A stretch of DNA of 54,315 nucleotides from Rubrivivax sp. (GTDB lineage: Bacteria; Pseudomonadota; Gammaproteobacteria; Burkholderiales; Burkholderiaceae_C). The stretch spans positions 1 to 54,315 of the forward strand of contig JAEUPB010000011.1 in NCBI GenBank assembly GCA_016789955.1, written 5' to 3'. Position numbers and translations under genes: made by a program. Positions 47,365 to 54,315 of this stretch are shown piece by piece. A model generated the notes under the pieces. It was not told where the DNA came from and ran no database searches. It worked only from the letters and a program-made list of their open reading frames with translations. The stretch's first letter is position 1. The number at the start of each line of letters is the position of its first letter.

Positions 47365-48075
47365 TTATTCACCGGATGGGGAATTCTTGGCAAGCGGCGG
47401 CGGCTCGTCCCTCAGGACATACCCGAGCACCACGTCGACGATGTGCGAGAGCCGCTCCGCGCGGGCCTTCGGGGACATCAGGCTGCGCCCGAAGATCGCC
47501 GCCAGCGTGTGCCGGTTGCCGAGGTAGAAGTAGGCCAGCGCGGCGATCGAGATGTAGAGCTGCAGCGGGTCGACGCCGCCGCGGAACGAACCTTCGCGCC
47601 GGCCGCGCTCGAGCACCTCGCCCAGCGTCTGGATCAGCGGCGAGTTCAGCGTGCGGGCGCGCGGCGAGTCTTCCAGGTGTCGCGCGCGGTGCAGGTTGGC
47701 GCTGTTCAGCAGCGTCAGGAACTCCGGGTGCTCGAGGTAGTAGTTCCAGGTGAAGGTGGTGAGCGCGCGCAGCGCCTCGGTGGGCGGCAGTTCCAGCAAC
47801 CGCAGCCGCTGCTCGGCCTCGCGGATGCCGCGGTAGGTGTCCTCGAGCACCGCCTGGAACAGCCGGTCCTTGTTGTCGTAGTAGTAGTACAGCAGCTTCT
47901 TGTCGACGCCGGCGCGCTCGGCGATGCGGTCCACCCGCGCGCCGCCCAGGCCATGCTCGTGGAACTCGTCCCGAGCCGCGGCCAGGATGGCTTCGCGCGA
48001 GCGGTCGGCGTCGCGCGCGCGGGGTTCGGCGGCCGGCATGGCGGTAGCGGTGGCAGGTGGGGCGCGGCGCGACAT
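47365..48075 (-). CDS. TetR/AcrR-family transcriptional regulator
   Basis: A 236-residue DNA-binding regulator. The N-terminal helix-turn-helix spans about 25-75 (REAILAAARDEFHEHGLGG, VDRIAERAGVDKKLLYYYYDNKDRLF), preceded by an Ala/Arg-rich tail. The C-terminal helical domain is the ligand- and dimer-forming part. As first gene of the operon, with palindromic sites before its own start and before the receptor gene, it most likely represses the operon until a substrate-derived ligand binds. No divergent target gene is present. Confidence 0.92.
   Translation of the reverse strand: MSRRAPPATATAMPAAEPRARDADRSREAILAAARDEFHEHGLGGARVDRIAERAGVDKKLLYYYYDNKDRLFQAVLEDTYRGIREAEQRLRLLELPPTEALRALTTFTWNYYLEHPEFLTLLNSANLHRARHLEDSPRARTLNSPLIQTLGEVLERGRREGSFRGGVDPLQLYISIAALAYFYLGNRHTLAAIFGRSLMSPKARAERLSHIVDVVLGYVLRDEPPPLAKNSPSGE
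47368..47383. promoter_or_regulatory. Candidate TetR operator before the receptor gene
   Basis: TTCACCGGATGGGGAA is an imperfect copy (one arm mismatch) of the palindrome found in the tetR promoter region. It overlaps the last codons of tetR and ends 17 bases before the receptor ATG. Assignment to this TetR is inference from position and similarity. Confidence 0.5.
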
Positions 48076-48086
48076 GCGTGCCAGTG

Positions 48087-48102
48087 TTCACCAGATGGTG
48101 AA
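48087..48102. promoter_or_regulatory. Candidate TetR operator in the tetR promoter region
   Basis: TTCACCAGATGGTGAA has perfect six-base arms (TTCACC/GGTGAA) around a four-base centre and lies 12 bases upstream of the tetR start codon. This is the size and position of a typical TetR-family autoregulatory site. Confidence 0.65.
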
Positions 48103-48140
48103 TTGTGGCGAGACGCGAAAACCCGCAGCGCGATACACGG

Positions 48141-48313
48141 CCTGAGAGGGTGTTTCCCAAATCAATGTGCCCGCGCCGGGGCGGCCCCAGCAAGGGCCCA
48201 CTCGGTGTTGCAAAGCCTCGCCGGGTCACCCGACCCGGCTGCGCTTCGCGCCTTGACTGGGCCCTTTCTGGGGCCGCACGCGGGCACACTCATTTGGGAA
48301 ACACCCTCTGAGG
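48141..48313. repeat. 173-bp palindromic element
   Basis: The outer arms match over at least 18 bases without error (AGAGGGTGTTTCCCAAAT at 48145-48162 against its complement at the right end). They continue with few differences through GTGCCCGCG, GCGGCCCCAG and AAGGGCCCA. A central hairpin CCGGGT-CACCCG-ACCCGG (48221-48238) closes it. It would fold into one long hairpin. It lies in the tetR-gntR gap just past the gntR stop, has no coding capacity and shows no clear target duplication. Probably a dispersed non-autonomous element, which may also terminate the gntR transcript. Confidence 0.85.
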
Positions 48314-48324
48314 CTCCGGTGCGC

Positions 48325-49098
48325 TCAGGCGCGCGGCGCCTGGTCCTTCCACTGCGCCAGGTAGCCCTGCTGCATGCGCTCGAGGAAGCGCGTCATCTCG
48401 GCCGCCGCGGCTTCGGCGTCGCGGGCGCGCAGGTGCTTCAGGAAGCGGCGGCGCGAGGGCAGCGTGAACGGGTTCTCGCGGGGCCCGATGCGCGCGATGA
48501 AGTGGCCCAGCACCTCCATCACGCCTTCCATCGTGATCGCGACGATCGGGTTGCGCGTGGCCTGCGCGAGGATCAGGTGGAACTCGCGGTGCAGCCGCTG
48601 GCGCTCGTCGAAGTCGCCCGCCTCGTCGGCGCGCATGGCGGCGGCCACGTTGGCCTCTAGCGCTGCGAGGTCTTCCTCGGTGGCGCGCTCGCAGGCCACG
48701 CGCACGACCAGCGTGCTGAGCCAGATGCGCGCTTCGGTGAGGTGCTCGGGCGTGATCGCGCCCAGGTGGTACAGGTCGCGCAGGCCACCCACCACCACCT
48801 TGCCGCTGCCCGGCCGCACGAAGGCGCCGCCGGCCGCGCCCTTGCGCGACTCGATCATGCCGGCCAGCTCCAACGCGCGCAGTGCCTCGCGCAGCGTGTT
48901 GCGGCTGACGTGGAACTGCGCCGCCAGCTCGCGCTCGGGCGGCAGCCGATCGCCCGGTTTCAGCCGCCCGTCGGCGACCAGCGCCCGGATCTGCCCGGCG
49001 ATGTCCTCGAAGGCGCGGTGCGGCGTGATCGCGACGAACGAGGCCGTCCCGGCCGCGGGGACGGGAACAGGGGCTGATGCGCGCACGGCCGTGCTCAT
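48325..49098 (-). CDS. GntR-family (FadR subgroup) transcriptional regulator
   Basis: A 257-residue regulator. A winged helix-turn-helix at about 25-90 (FEDIAGQIRALVADGRLKPGDRLPPERELAAQF, SRNTLREALRALELAGMIESRKGAAGGAFV) is followed by an all-helical FCD ligand domain with His/Asp residues (RLHREFHLIL) that often bind a metal and an organic acid. The start at 49098 (MSTAVRAS) is preferred; longer in-frame versions would run into the divergent receptor gene. It faces the orphan Bug receptor across 50 bases, so it probably controls that gene and itself. Confidence 0.92.
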   Translation of the reverse strand: MSTAVRASAPVPVPAAGTASFVAITPHRAFEDIAGQIRALVADGRLKPGDRLPPERELAAQFHVSRNTLREALRALELAGMIESRKGAAGGAFVRPGSGKVVVGGLRDLYHLGAITPEHLTEARIWLSTLVVRVACERATEEDLAALEANVAAAMRADEAGDFDERQRLHREFHLILAQATRNPIVAITMEGVMEVLGHFIARIGPRENPFTLPSRRRFLKHLRARDAEAAAAEMTRFLERMQQGYLAQWKDQAPRA

Positions 49099-49114
49099 CT
49101 CGTCATGCCCCGGT

Positions 49115-49130
49115 ATGATCGCTTGGTCAT
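49115..49130. promoter_or_regulatory. Candidate GntR operator between gntR and the divergent receptor
   Basis: ATGATC-GCTT-GGTCAT is an inverted repeat with one mismatch, centred in the 50-base gap between the two divergent starts. FadR-type regulators bind short palindromes of this type. Assignment is by position only. Confidence 0.4.
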
Positions 49131-49148
49131 TGGTTGAGCCTTTATACC

Positions 49149-50126
49149 ATGCTGCACCGCCGCACATTCCTGTCCACTGCCCTGGCTGCCGGCTCCGCCG
49201 CGATCGTGCCGCTCGCCGCCACCGCGCAGGACGCGTGGCCCTCCAAGCCGATCCGCATCATCGTGCCCTACCCGGCCGGCGGCACCACCGACCAGCTCGC
49301 GCGGGCCATCCAGGCGCCGCTGGCCGAGACGCTGGGCCAGCCCATCGTCATCGAGAACAAGGCCGGCGCCGGCGGCACGCTGGGCACCGACGCGGCGGCC
49401 AAGGCCGCGCCCGACGGCTACACGCTGGTGTTCGGCAACTCGGGCCCCAATGCGCTCGCGGGCCTGGTGCGCAAGCTGCCGTACGACACGCTGAAGGACC
49501 TGCGCACGCTGTCCACCGCGGCCATCGTGCCGATGATCTTCACGGTGCCGGCCGAGAGCCCGCACCGCACGCTGAAGGAGTTCATCGCCCACGCCCGCGC
49601 GCAAGGCACGGCGCTCAACTACGGCTCGGTGGGCCAGGGCTCCATCTCGCACCTCACCGGCGAGCTGTTCAACGAGCTCGCCGGGCTGAGGATGCAGCAC
49701 ATCCCCTACGCCGGCGGCGCGCCGATGATCACGGCCTTCGCCGGCGGCCAGCTGCACGCGGCCTTCGTCACGGGCCTCGACGGAGCCAGCATGGTGCAGG
49801 CCGGCCGCGTGCGCTACCTCGCGGTGGGCACCCCGACCCGCACCGACGTGTTGCCCGGCGTGCCGGCGGTGGCGGAAGACGTGCCCGGCTTCCGCAGCAC
49901 CGCCTGGTTCGGCCTGCTCGCGCCGCGCGCGGTGCCCGACGACATCGCCGCGAAGCTGCAGGCCGCCATCGTCAAGGCCGTGGCGCGGCCCGAGATCCGC
50001 AAGCTCTTCGCCGAGCGCAACGTCGAGGCGCGCAGCAGCACCCCGCAGGAGTTCGAGAAGCTGATCCGCGACGAGATGGCGCAATGGGCGCCGGTGGTGG
50101 CGAAGGCGGACATCAAGCCGTCCTGA
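49149..50126 (+). CDS. Bug-family (TctC-like) periplasmic receptor, orphan
   Basis: Solute receptor of 325 residues with no tctA/tctB next to it, as is frequent for Bug proteins of Burkholderiales. The signal peptide HRRTFLSTALAAG carries an RRTFL twin-arginine-like motif, so Tat export is possible; cleavage is near ATAQ (about 27). The mature start WPSKPIRIIVPYPAGGTTDQ and ENKAGAGGTLGTD are family signatures. The ATG at 49149 is used rather than an in-frame TTG five codons earlier. Regulated probably by the divergent GntR. Ligand unknown, likely a carboxylate. Confidence 0.92.
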   Translation: MLHRRTFLSTALAAGSAAIVPLAATAQDAWPSKPIRIIVPYPAGGTTDQLARAIQAPLAETLGQPIVIENKAGAGGTLGTDAAAKAAPDGYTLVFGNSGPNALAGLVRKLPYDTLKDLRTLSTAAIVPMIFTVPAESPHRTLKEFIAHARAQGTALNYGSVGQGSISHLTGELFNELAGLRMQHIPYAGGAPMITAFAGGQLHAAFVTGLDGASMVQAGRVRYLAVGTPTRTDVLPGVPAVAEDVPGFRSTAWFGLLAPRAVPDDIAAKLQAAIVKAVARPEIRKLFAERNVEARSSTPQEFEKLIRDEMAQWAPVVAKADIKPS

Positions 50127-50184
50127 GGAGAATGTCCTTGCTCGCGCGGGCTCGAGCGCCCGTTTGAGCGAATCATCGCCAGCC

Positions 50185-50822
50185 GTCGGCGCGTTGCGGT
50201 CGTTCATGGTGGGCCGTTCGTGGAGGCCGTGCAGCAAGGCCGAGGGCCGGTGCGGGCGGGGCCTGGGGCTCAGACGCTCGGCCTTGCGCGGCGCTGCGCG
50301 CCGCGTCCCCTGCGATGCTCGGTCGCCTGGCCCGCTGCGAAACTCGCTCCACTCACTGCGTTCGTTGTGCTCGAACAATCGCAGCGAGTCAGAAGACGAT
50401 GCGCGCCTGCGGCGCGCGGCCAGTCGCCCTGCGCTTCTCGGGAGCCTCGCGATTCGCCCCAGGCCCTGCCCGACCCTCGGCCTTGCCACTACCACCGCGG
50501 CGCACGTGAGCCGCGCACCACCGTCGTCTCAGCAAGGCTGTGGGTGGGCCCTCGCGGCGGCGAATATCGAGACGCCCGAGAAGCGCAGCTTCTTCGACCG
50601 CGCGCCGCAGGCGCGCTTCGTGATCTGACTCACCGCGATTGTTCGAGCACGAACGCAGTGAGCGGAGCGAGTTCCGCGGTGGGGCGAAGAAGCGAGCATC
50701 GCAGGGGACGTGGTGCGCAGCACCACGCACCGGCTCGATGCTGAGCCGCTGCGAGGGCACACCCACAGCCTTGCCGCCACGGCCTACGCACGCCAGGCTC
50801 TCAACGACCGCAACGCGCCGAC
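50185..50822. repeat. 638-bp imperfect palindrome (two inverted repeat copies)
   Basis: The outermost 20 bases (50185-50204) are the exact reverse complement of 50803-50822. Inside, matching blocks recur in order in opposite orientation, for example TGCTCGAACAATC at 50368-50380 against GATTGTTCGAGCA at 50638-50650. Others are a CGAGAAGCGCAG block and a GCATCGCAGGGGACG block. The centre is near 50504. The arms differ by small indels and substitutions, so these look like two diverged copies of one intergenic repeat placed head to head. The whole stretch 50127-50884 between convergent genes contains no gene I can support. Confidence 0.85.
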
Positions 50823-50884
50823 ACCGGCCTCCCAGGCCGTGCGCCACACATCAGGCGCGCACGGAGCGCCCCGAGGACGACCCG

Positions 50885-51547
50885 TTACCGCTCGCCAAGC
50901 CGTTCCTTCAGCCGCCGCACCGCCGAGCCCGGCGTGGTGAGCACCGGCAGCCCGCAGGCCCCGGCCACCGCGCCGGCAGCCCGCGCGAGGCTGAACTGCG
51001 CCAGCGCGATCACCACGCAGCCCTGCGCGGCCAGCGCCTGCGCGGCCAACACCGCCGCCGCGTCGTGCGTGGCGGTGTCGCCGCGGTCGAGCGCGGCCAT
51101 CGCGCCGTCGGCCAGCGCGGTGCACACCGTCACATCGGCTGGGAATTCCGGCGGCATCGAGGCCAGCGTCGGCCCGAAGGTGGCCAGCAGGCCGATGGCA
51201 CCGCCGGCGTGCCGGCGCCGCGCCACGGCGGCGGCTTCGTCGACCATCGCCTCGTTGGGCTTGAGCACCGGGATGCGGGCATGGCGCCGCTGCACCGCCT
51301 CGATGCACGGGCCGAAGGCCGAGCAGGTGTAGAGGATGGCGTCGGCGCCGCAGCCCACCGCGTAGTCGGCCAGGCGGATGAAGCGCTGCGTCATCGCATC
51401 GTCGAGCCGGCCGGCGCGCGCCAAGTCGGCCGACAGGCTGTCGTCGAGCAGGTTCATGCGCACGGCCTCGGGCCACTCGCGCTGCAGTTCGTCGCTGATG
51501 GGTGCCAGCGAATGCGCCAGCGCGTGGATGAGGGCGATGCGGGGCAT
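50885..51547 (-). CDS. Asp/Glu racemase-family protein with one catalytic Cys
   Basis: A 220-residue protein of the aspartate/glutamate/hydantoin racemase and maleate isomerase superfamily. The first-half catalytic cysteine is C75 in YTCSAFGP. The second-half cysteine, expected in a stretch like VIVLACTGL, is replaced (VVIALAQFSLA has Gln there). Without it a two-base racemase mechanism is unlikely, so an isomerase, decarboxylase or hydrolase-type reaction is more plausible. It lies four bases after the TRAP permease stop, in the same operon, so it should act on the compound that system imports. Confidence 0.82.
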   Translation of the reverse strand: MPRIALIHALAHSLAPISDELQREWPEAVRMNLLDDSLSADLARAGRLDDAMTQRFIRLADYAVGCGADAILYTCSAFGPCIEAVQRRHARIPVLKPNEAMVDEAAAVARRRHAGGAIGLLATFGPTLASMPPEFPADVTVCTALADGAMAALDRGDTATHDAAAVLAAQALAAQGCVVIALAQFSLARAAGAVAGACGLPVLTTPGSAVRRLKERLGER

Positions 51548-51551
51548 GGTT

Positions 51552-54158
51552 CTACGCTGCGTCGGCGACTCGGCGGCGATCGGGGACGATGCGGCGCCCC
51601 TGCAGCACCCAGACCAGGCCTGCCAGCACGAGCGCCGGCAGGTAGAACCAGTGCGCGCTCGGGCGGTCGGTGGGCACCTGCACGGCTTGCACGTTCCAGC
51701 CCTGCTCGAAGCCGGACTTCTGCGCGCGGCTGCCGAATTTCACCTGGGCGATCTGCACGTTCCCGCCGAGCGACACCAGCGTGAGCCCGGCCTCCTGCAG
51801 CCGCTTGCGCCCGGCGGCGGCCGGGTCGGCGCCCGCAGCGGCGGCGCCCAGCTGCAACGCCACCGTCTTGGACTTGTCCTCGCCCTCGATCGTCGTGCCC
51901 TGGATCACCATCACGATGCGGTCGTCGGCCGGCAGGCCGCCGGCGACCTCGAACACGCGCGCGGCGGCCTCGGCTCGGTACTCCGGCGCGAGACGGTCCA
52001 TGAACCAGTCGGGCCTGAACAGCAGCACCACCGCGATCGCCACCAGCAGCCACTCCCAGGGCCTCATCTTCACGCGCATCCAGTTCATCGTCAGCGCCGC
52101 GAACAGCAGCGTGGCCACCGTGCACGCGACCACCACGCTGACCAGCTCGAACGTGCCGCGCACGTCGATCAGCAGCAGTTGCGCGTTGAAGATCCAGATG
52201 AACGGCAGGATCACCGTGCGCAGCGCGTAGATCGAGCCCTGGATGCCGGTCTGGATCGCGTCCTCGCCCGAGATCGCGGCGGCGGCGAAGGTCGCCAGCC
52301 CCACCGGCGGCGTGATGTCGCCCATGATCCCGTAGTAGAAGACGAACAGGTGCACCGCGATCAGCGGGATGATGAGGCCGCTCTGCGCGCCCAGTTCGAC
52401 CACCACCGGCGCCATCAGCGTGGCCACCAGCACGTAGTTCGCGGTAGTGGGCACGCCCAGCCCGAGCACCAGGCAGACGAAGGCGATGAACAGCAGCATC
52501 ACCATCACGTTGCCCTGGCTGACGAACTCGACGAACTCGGTCATGCGCAGGCCCAGCCCGGTCAGCGTGATGCCGCCGACGATGATGCCGGCGGTGGCCG
52601 TGGCCACGCCGATGCCGATCATGTTGCGCGAGCCGTCGGTGAGGCCGCCGATCACGTCGGCGGCGCCGACGCGCCACAGCCCCGCCGCCGGCTGCCGGCG
52701 CAGCATCGCGATCAGCGGACGGTGCGTCAGCATCAGCGCGACCAGCACGACGATGGCCCAGAACGCCGACAGCGCCGGCGACATCTCCTCGACCATCAGG
52801 CACCAGATCAGCGTGCCGATGGGCATCAGGAAGTGCAACCCGGCGCGCACCGTGGGCCAGGTGTCCAGGGCCTTCGGACGCTCGATGTCGATGTCCTCGG
52901 GCAGGTCGGGGCAGCGCGCAGCCTGCTGCAGGCTGATCGCGTACAGCGCCAGCAGCACGGCACCCACCGCCCAGGGGGCCGCGCCGCCGAGCGCGGCCTT
53001 GATGCCTTCCAGCACGTAGTAGATCGCGCCGATCACGACGACGGTGCCCGAGAGCCCCAGCCCCAGGCGCAGCAGCTTCTCGTTGAACGGGCGCGGCGCA
53101 CGATCGACGACCGGCTGCATGCCCAGCTTCAGCGCCTCGAGGTGCACGATGTAGAGCAGGCCGATGTACGACAGCGTGGCCGGCAGGATCGCGTGCCGGA
53201 CGATGTCGCTGTACGGGATGCCCACGTACTCGACCATCAGGAACGCGGCCGCGCCCATCACCGGCGGCATGATCTGGCCGTTCACCGAGCTCATCGTCTC
53301 GATGGCACCGGCCTTCACGCCGCCGTAGCCGGCCTTCTTCATCAGCGGGATCGTGAAGATGCCGCCCGAGACCACGTTGCTCACCGACGAGCCCGAGATC
53401 ATCCCGTTCAGCGCCGACGACACCACCGCCACCTTGGCCGGGCCACCGCGCAGGTGGCCGAGCGCGGCGAAGCTCACCTGCATCATGTAGTTGCCGCCGC
53501 CGGCGCGGTCGAGCAGCGTGCCGAAGAGCACGTAGACGAAGATGGCGCCGGTCGACACACCGAGCGCGATGCCGAACACGCCCTCGGTGGTGAGCCACAG
53601 ATGCGACAGCAGCCGGTTCAGGCTCGCGCCCTTGTGCTGCAGCACCTCGGGCATCCAGGGCCCGAGCATGGCGTAGCCGATGAAGATCAGCGCCAGCGCC
53701 GCCATCGGCCAGCCGACCGCGCGGCGCGTCGCCTCCAGCAGCAGCACGAGGCCGATGAGCGCGGCGGCGATATCGCCCGTCGTCGGCTGCCCCGGGCGCG
53801 TGGCAAGCTCCTTGTAGAACACGAGCAGGTAGGCGCCAGCGAAGGCGCCCAGCAGCGCCAGAACAATGTCCTGCACGGGCACGCGGTCACGCGGCGAGTT
53901 GCGCAGGGCCGGCCAGGCCATGAAGGCGAGGAAGAGCGCGAACGCCAGGTGCAGCGAGCGCGCCTCGGTGTCGTTGAGGATGCCGAATCCGAAAGTGAAC
54001 GGCAGCGGCGAGGCATACCAGAGCTGGAAGAACGCCCACGCGAGGCTGACGAGCGCGATCGCCCGCCCCGCCAGGCCGCCCGCCTTGCGCGCGCCGGTGT
54101 CCGCCTGCGCCACCAGTTCCTGCAGCGCTTCAGGGGCCTTCTCGATGTCGGTGGCCAT
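51552..54158 (-). CDS. TRAP transporter permease, fused 4TM/12TM (DctQM) with C-terminal DUF3394-like domain
   Basis: An 868-residue membrane protein. The N-terminal part (to about 190) holds four or more hydrophobic segments equivalent to the small DctQ subunit. The middle (about 200-690) is the DctM-type permease with family motifs GGGNYMMQVSFAALGHLRGGPAKVAVVSS, LNGMISGSSVSNVVSGG and LGLGVPTTANYVLVATLMAP. A less hydrophobic C-terminal region (about 700-840) resembles DUF3394 and is followed by a last membrane helix. Such fused permeases pair with TAXI-type receptors; the end of one lies just upstream. Uptake is expected to be sodium- or proton-driven. Substrate unknown. Confidence 0.94.
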   Translation of the reverse strand: MATDIEKAPEALQELVAQADTGARKAGGLAGRAIALVSLAWAFFQLWYASPLPFTFGFGILNDTEARSLHLAFALFLAFMAWPALRNSPRDRVPVQDIVLALLGAFAGAYLLVFYKELATRPGQPTTGDIAAALIGLVLLLEATRRAVGWPMAALALIFIGYAMLGPWMPEVLQHKGASLNRLLSHLWLTTEGVFGIALGVSTGAIFVYVLFGTLLDRAGGGNYMMQVSFAALGHLRGGPAKVAVVSSALNGMISGSSVSNVVSGGIFTIPLMKKAGYGGVKAGAIETMSSVNGQIMPPVMGAAAFLMVEYVGIPYSDIVRHAILPATLSYIGLLYIVHLEALKLGMQPVVDRAPRPFNEKLLRLGLGLSGTVVVIGAIYYVLEGIKAALGGAAPWAVGAVLLALYAISLQQAARCPDLPEDIDIERPKALDTWPTVRAGLHFLMPIGTLIWCLMVEEMSPALSAFWAIVVLVALMLTHRPLIAMLRRQPAAGLWRVGAADVIGGLTDGSRNMIGIGVATATAGIIVGGITLTGLGLRMTEFVEFVSQGNVMVMLLFIAFVCLVLGLGVPTTANYVLVATLMAPVVVELGAQSGLIIPLIAVHLFVFYYGIMGDITPPVGLATFAAAAISGEDAIQTGIQGSIYALRTVILPFIWIFNAQLLLIDVRGTFELVSVVVACTVATLLFAALTMNWMRVKMRPWEWLLVAIAVVLLFRPDWFMDRLAPEYRAEAAARVFEVAGGLPADDRIVMVIQGTTIEGEDKSKTVALQLGAAAAGADPAAAGRKRLQEAGLTLVSLGGNVQIAQVKFGSRAQKSGFEQGWNVQAVQVPTDRPSAHWFYLPALVLAGLVWVLQGRRIVPDRRRVADAA

Positions 54159-54226
54159 GTGCCGTTCTCCTCCGGATGAAACAACGGCGGCCCGGGTCCC
54201 TGCCCTTGGCCGCCGCGGCGGGTGCG

Positions 54227-54245
54227 GGTCGGCCTCAGGCCGACC
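54227..54245 (-). terminator. Hairpin between TAXI receptor and TRAP permease genes
   Basis: GGTCGGCC-TCA-GGCCGACC is a perfect eight-pair stem 13 bases after the receptor stop and about 70 bases before the permease start. Its place suggests partial termination or mRNA protection, giving more receptor than permease. There is no T-run. Confidence 0.45.
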
Positions 54246-54257
54246 GCTGGCTGCGCG

Positions 54258-54315
54258 TCACTTCACCCAGCCCTTCTCGCGATAGAAGCGCAGCGCACCT
54301 TCGTGCAGCGGCGCC
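54258..54315 (-). CDS. TAXI-family TRAP transporter solute receptor, C-terminal fragment
   Basis: The window cuts this gene; only the last 19 codons and the stop are present. They read APLHEGALRFYREKGWVK, the usual end of TAXI receptors (PLHxGAxRFYxEKG). Its position directly before a fused TRAP permease is the normal order. The missing 5' part lies beyond the window end. Confidence 0.8.
   Translation of the reverse strand, partial: APLHEGALRFYREKGWVK

Noticed and set aside
48141-48313. The palindrome as an insertion sequence with its own transposase
   Set aside because: It is too short to encode a transposase and none is found beside it; at most a non-autonomous element.
50164-50847. Several short overlapping frames inside the 638-bp palindrome, on both strands
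   Set aside because: Cys/Arg/Ser-rich translations from repeat DNA, no ribosome sites, no recognisable domain; treated as non-coding repeat.
50885-51547. The racemase-family gene as the maleate isomerase (NicE) completing the NicX/NicD pathway
   Set aside because: It is 29 kb from that block, tied to a TRAP operon, and lacks the second catalytic Cys that maleate isomerase needs.
51378-54179. A plus-strand frame of more than 900 codons opposite the TRAP permease
   Set aside because: Low-complexity His/Gln/Arg/Asp translation, an antisense artefact of a membrane-protein gene in GC-rich DNA.

Overview
The window is a GC-rich, densely coded stretch of bacterial chromosome. It has no rRNA, tRNA, CRISPR array, phage or IS transposase gene that I can recognise. 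The gene set points to a betaproteobacterium of the order Burkholderiales, probably near Rubrivivax/Leptothrix/Methylibium. The indicators are three Bug-type (TctC-like) receptors, a PrpE-type propionate ligase, the run alaC-hom-thrC-moeA-moaD-moaE, de novo NAD synthesis from aspartate, and short palindromic intergenic repeats. This placement is inference from gene content, not a database result.

Left part (1-11.4 kb): moaA and an NlpC/P60 hydrolase (minus strand) diverge from prpE. Two probably exported proteases follow: a subtilisin-like S8 enzyme and an HExxH metalloprotease with one RTX repeat and a DUF4214-like tail. They converge on a minus-strand group made of a MurA-type enolpyruvyl transferase, a PIN-PhoH ATPase, a Bcp peroxiredoxin and a Mth938-domain protein.

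Centre (11.4-30 kb): eleven co-oriented genes, nearly all touching or overlapping, run alaC-hom-thrC-moeA-moaD-moaE and straight on into a catabolic block. That block holds a flavin reductase, a NicX-like 2,5-dihydroxypyridine dioxygenase, a NicD-like alpha/beta hydrolase, an acyl-CoA-dehydrogenase-like flavoprotein lacking the usual catalytic Glu, and an acyl-CoA ligase. It is the best candidate here for an undescribed pathway: N-heterocycle breakdown that may pass through a CoA thioester. A lipoprotein, clpB behind a near-consensus sigma-32 promoter, a cyclic amidohydrolase, an SDR and nadB follow.

The section at 30-36 kb holds nadA-nadC (minus) and nadB (plus) around a two-gene unit of a ComFB-family protein and a TPR-GGDEF diguanylate cyclase. 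An Fsr-like MFS exporter and a DUF2846 lipoprotein come next.

Right part (36-48 kb): a twelve-gene minus-strand operon starts with its own TetR regulator. It then encodes a tripartite tricarboxylate transporter (receptor, TctB, TctA), two TIM-barrel isomerases, an enolase-superfamily enzyme, a Gfo/Idh/MocA dehydrogenase, a DUF993 protein, a second receptor, an SDR and a 3-hydroxyisobutyrate-dehydrogenase-like enzyme. This looks like uptake plus complete breakdown of one sugar-acid or polyol-like substrate of unknown identity. Two copies of a TTCACC-N4-GGTGAA-type palindrome mark likely TetR sites. A 173-bp near-perfect palindrome lies just upstream of tetR.

Far right (48-54.3 kb): a GntR/FadR regulator diverges from an orphan Bug receptor. 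A 638-bp imperfect palindrome with no credible gene follows. The end holds an Asp/Glu-racemase-family protein behind a fused TRAP permease and the cut-off C-terminus of its TAXI receptor.
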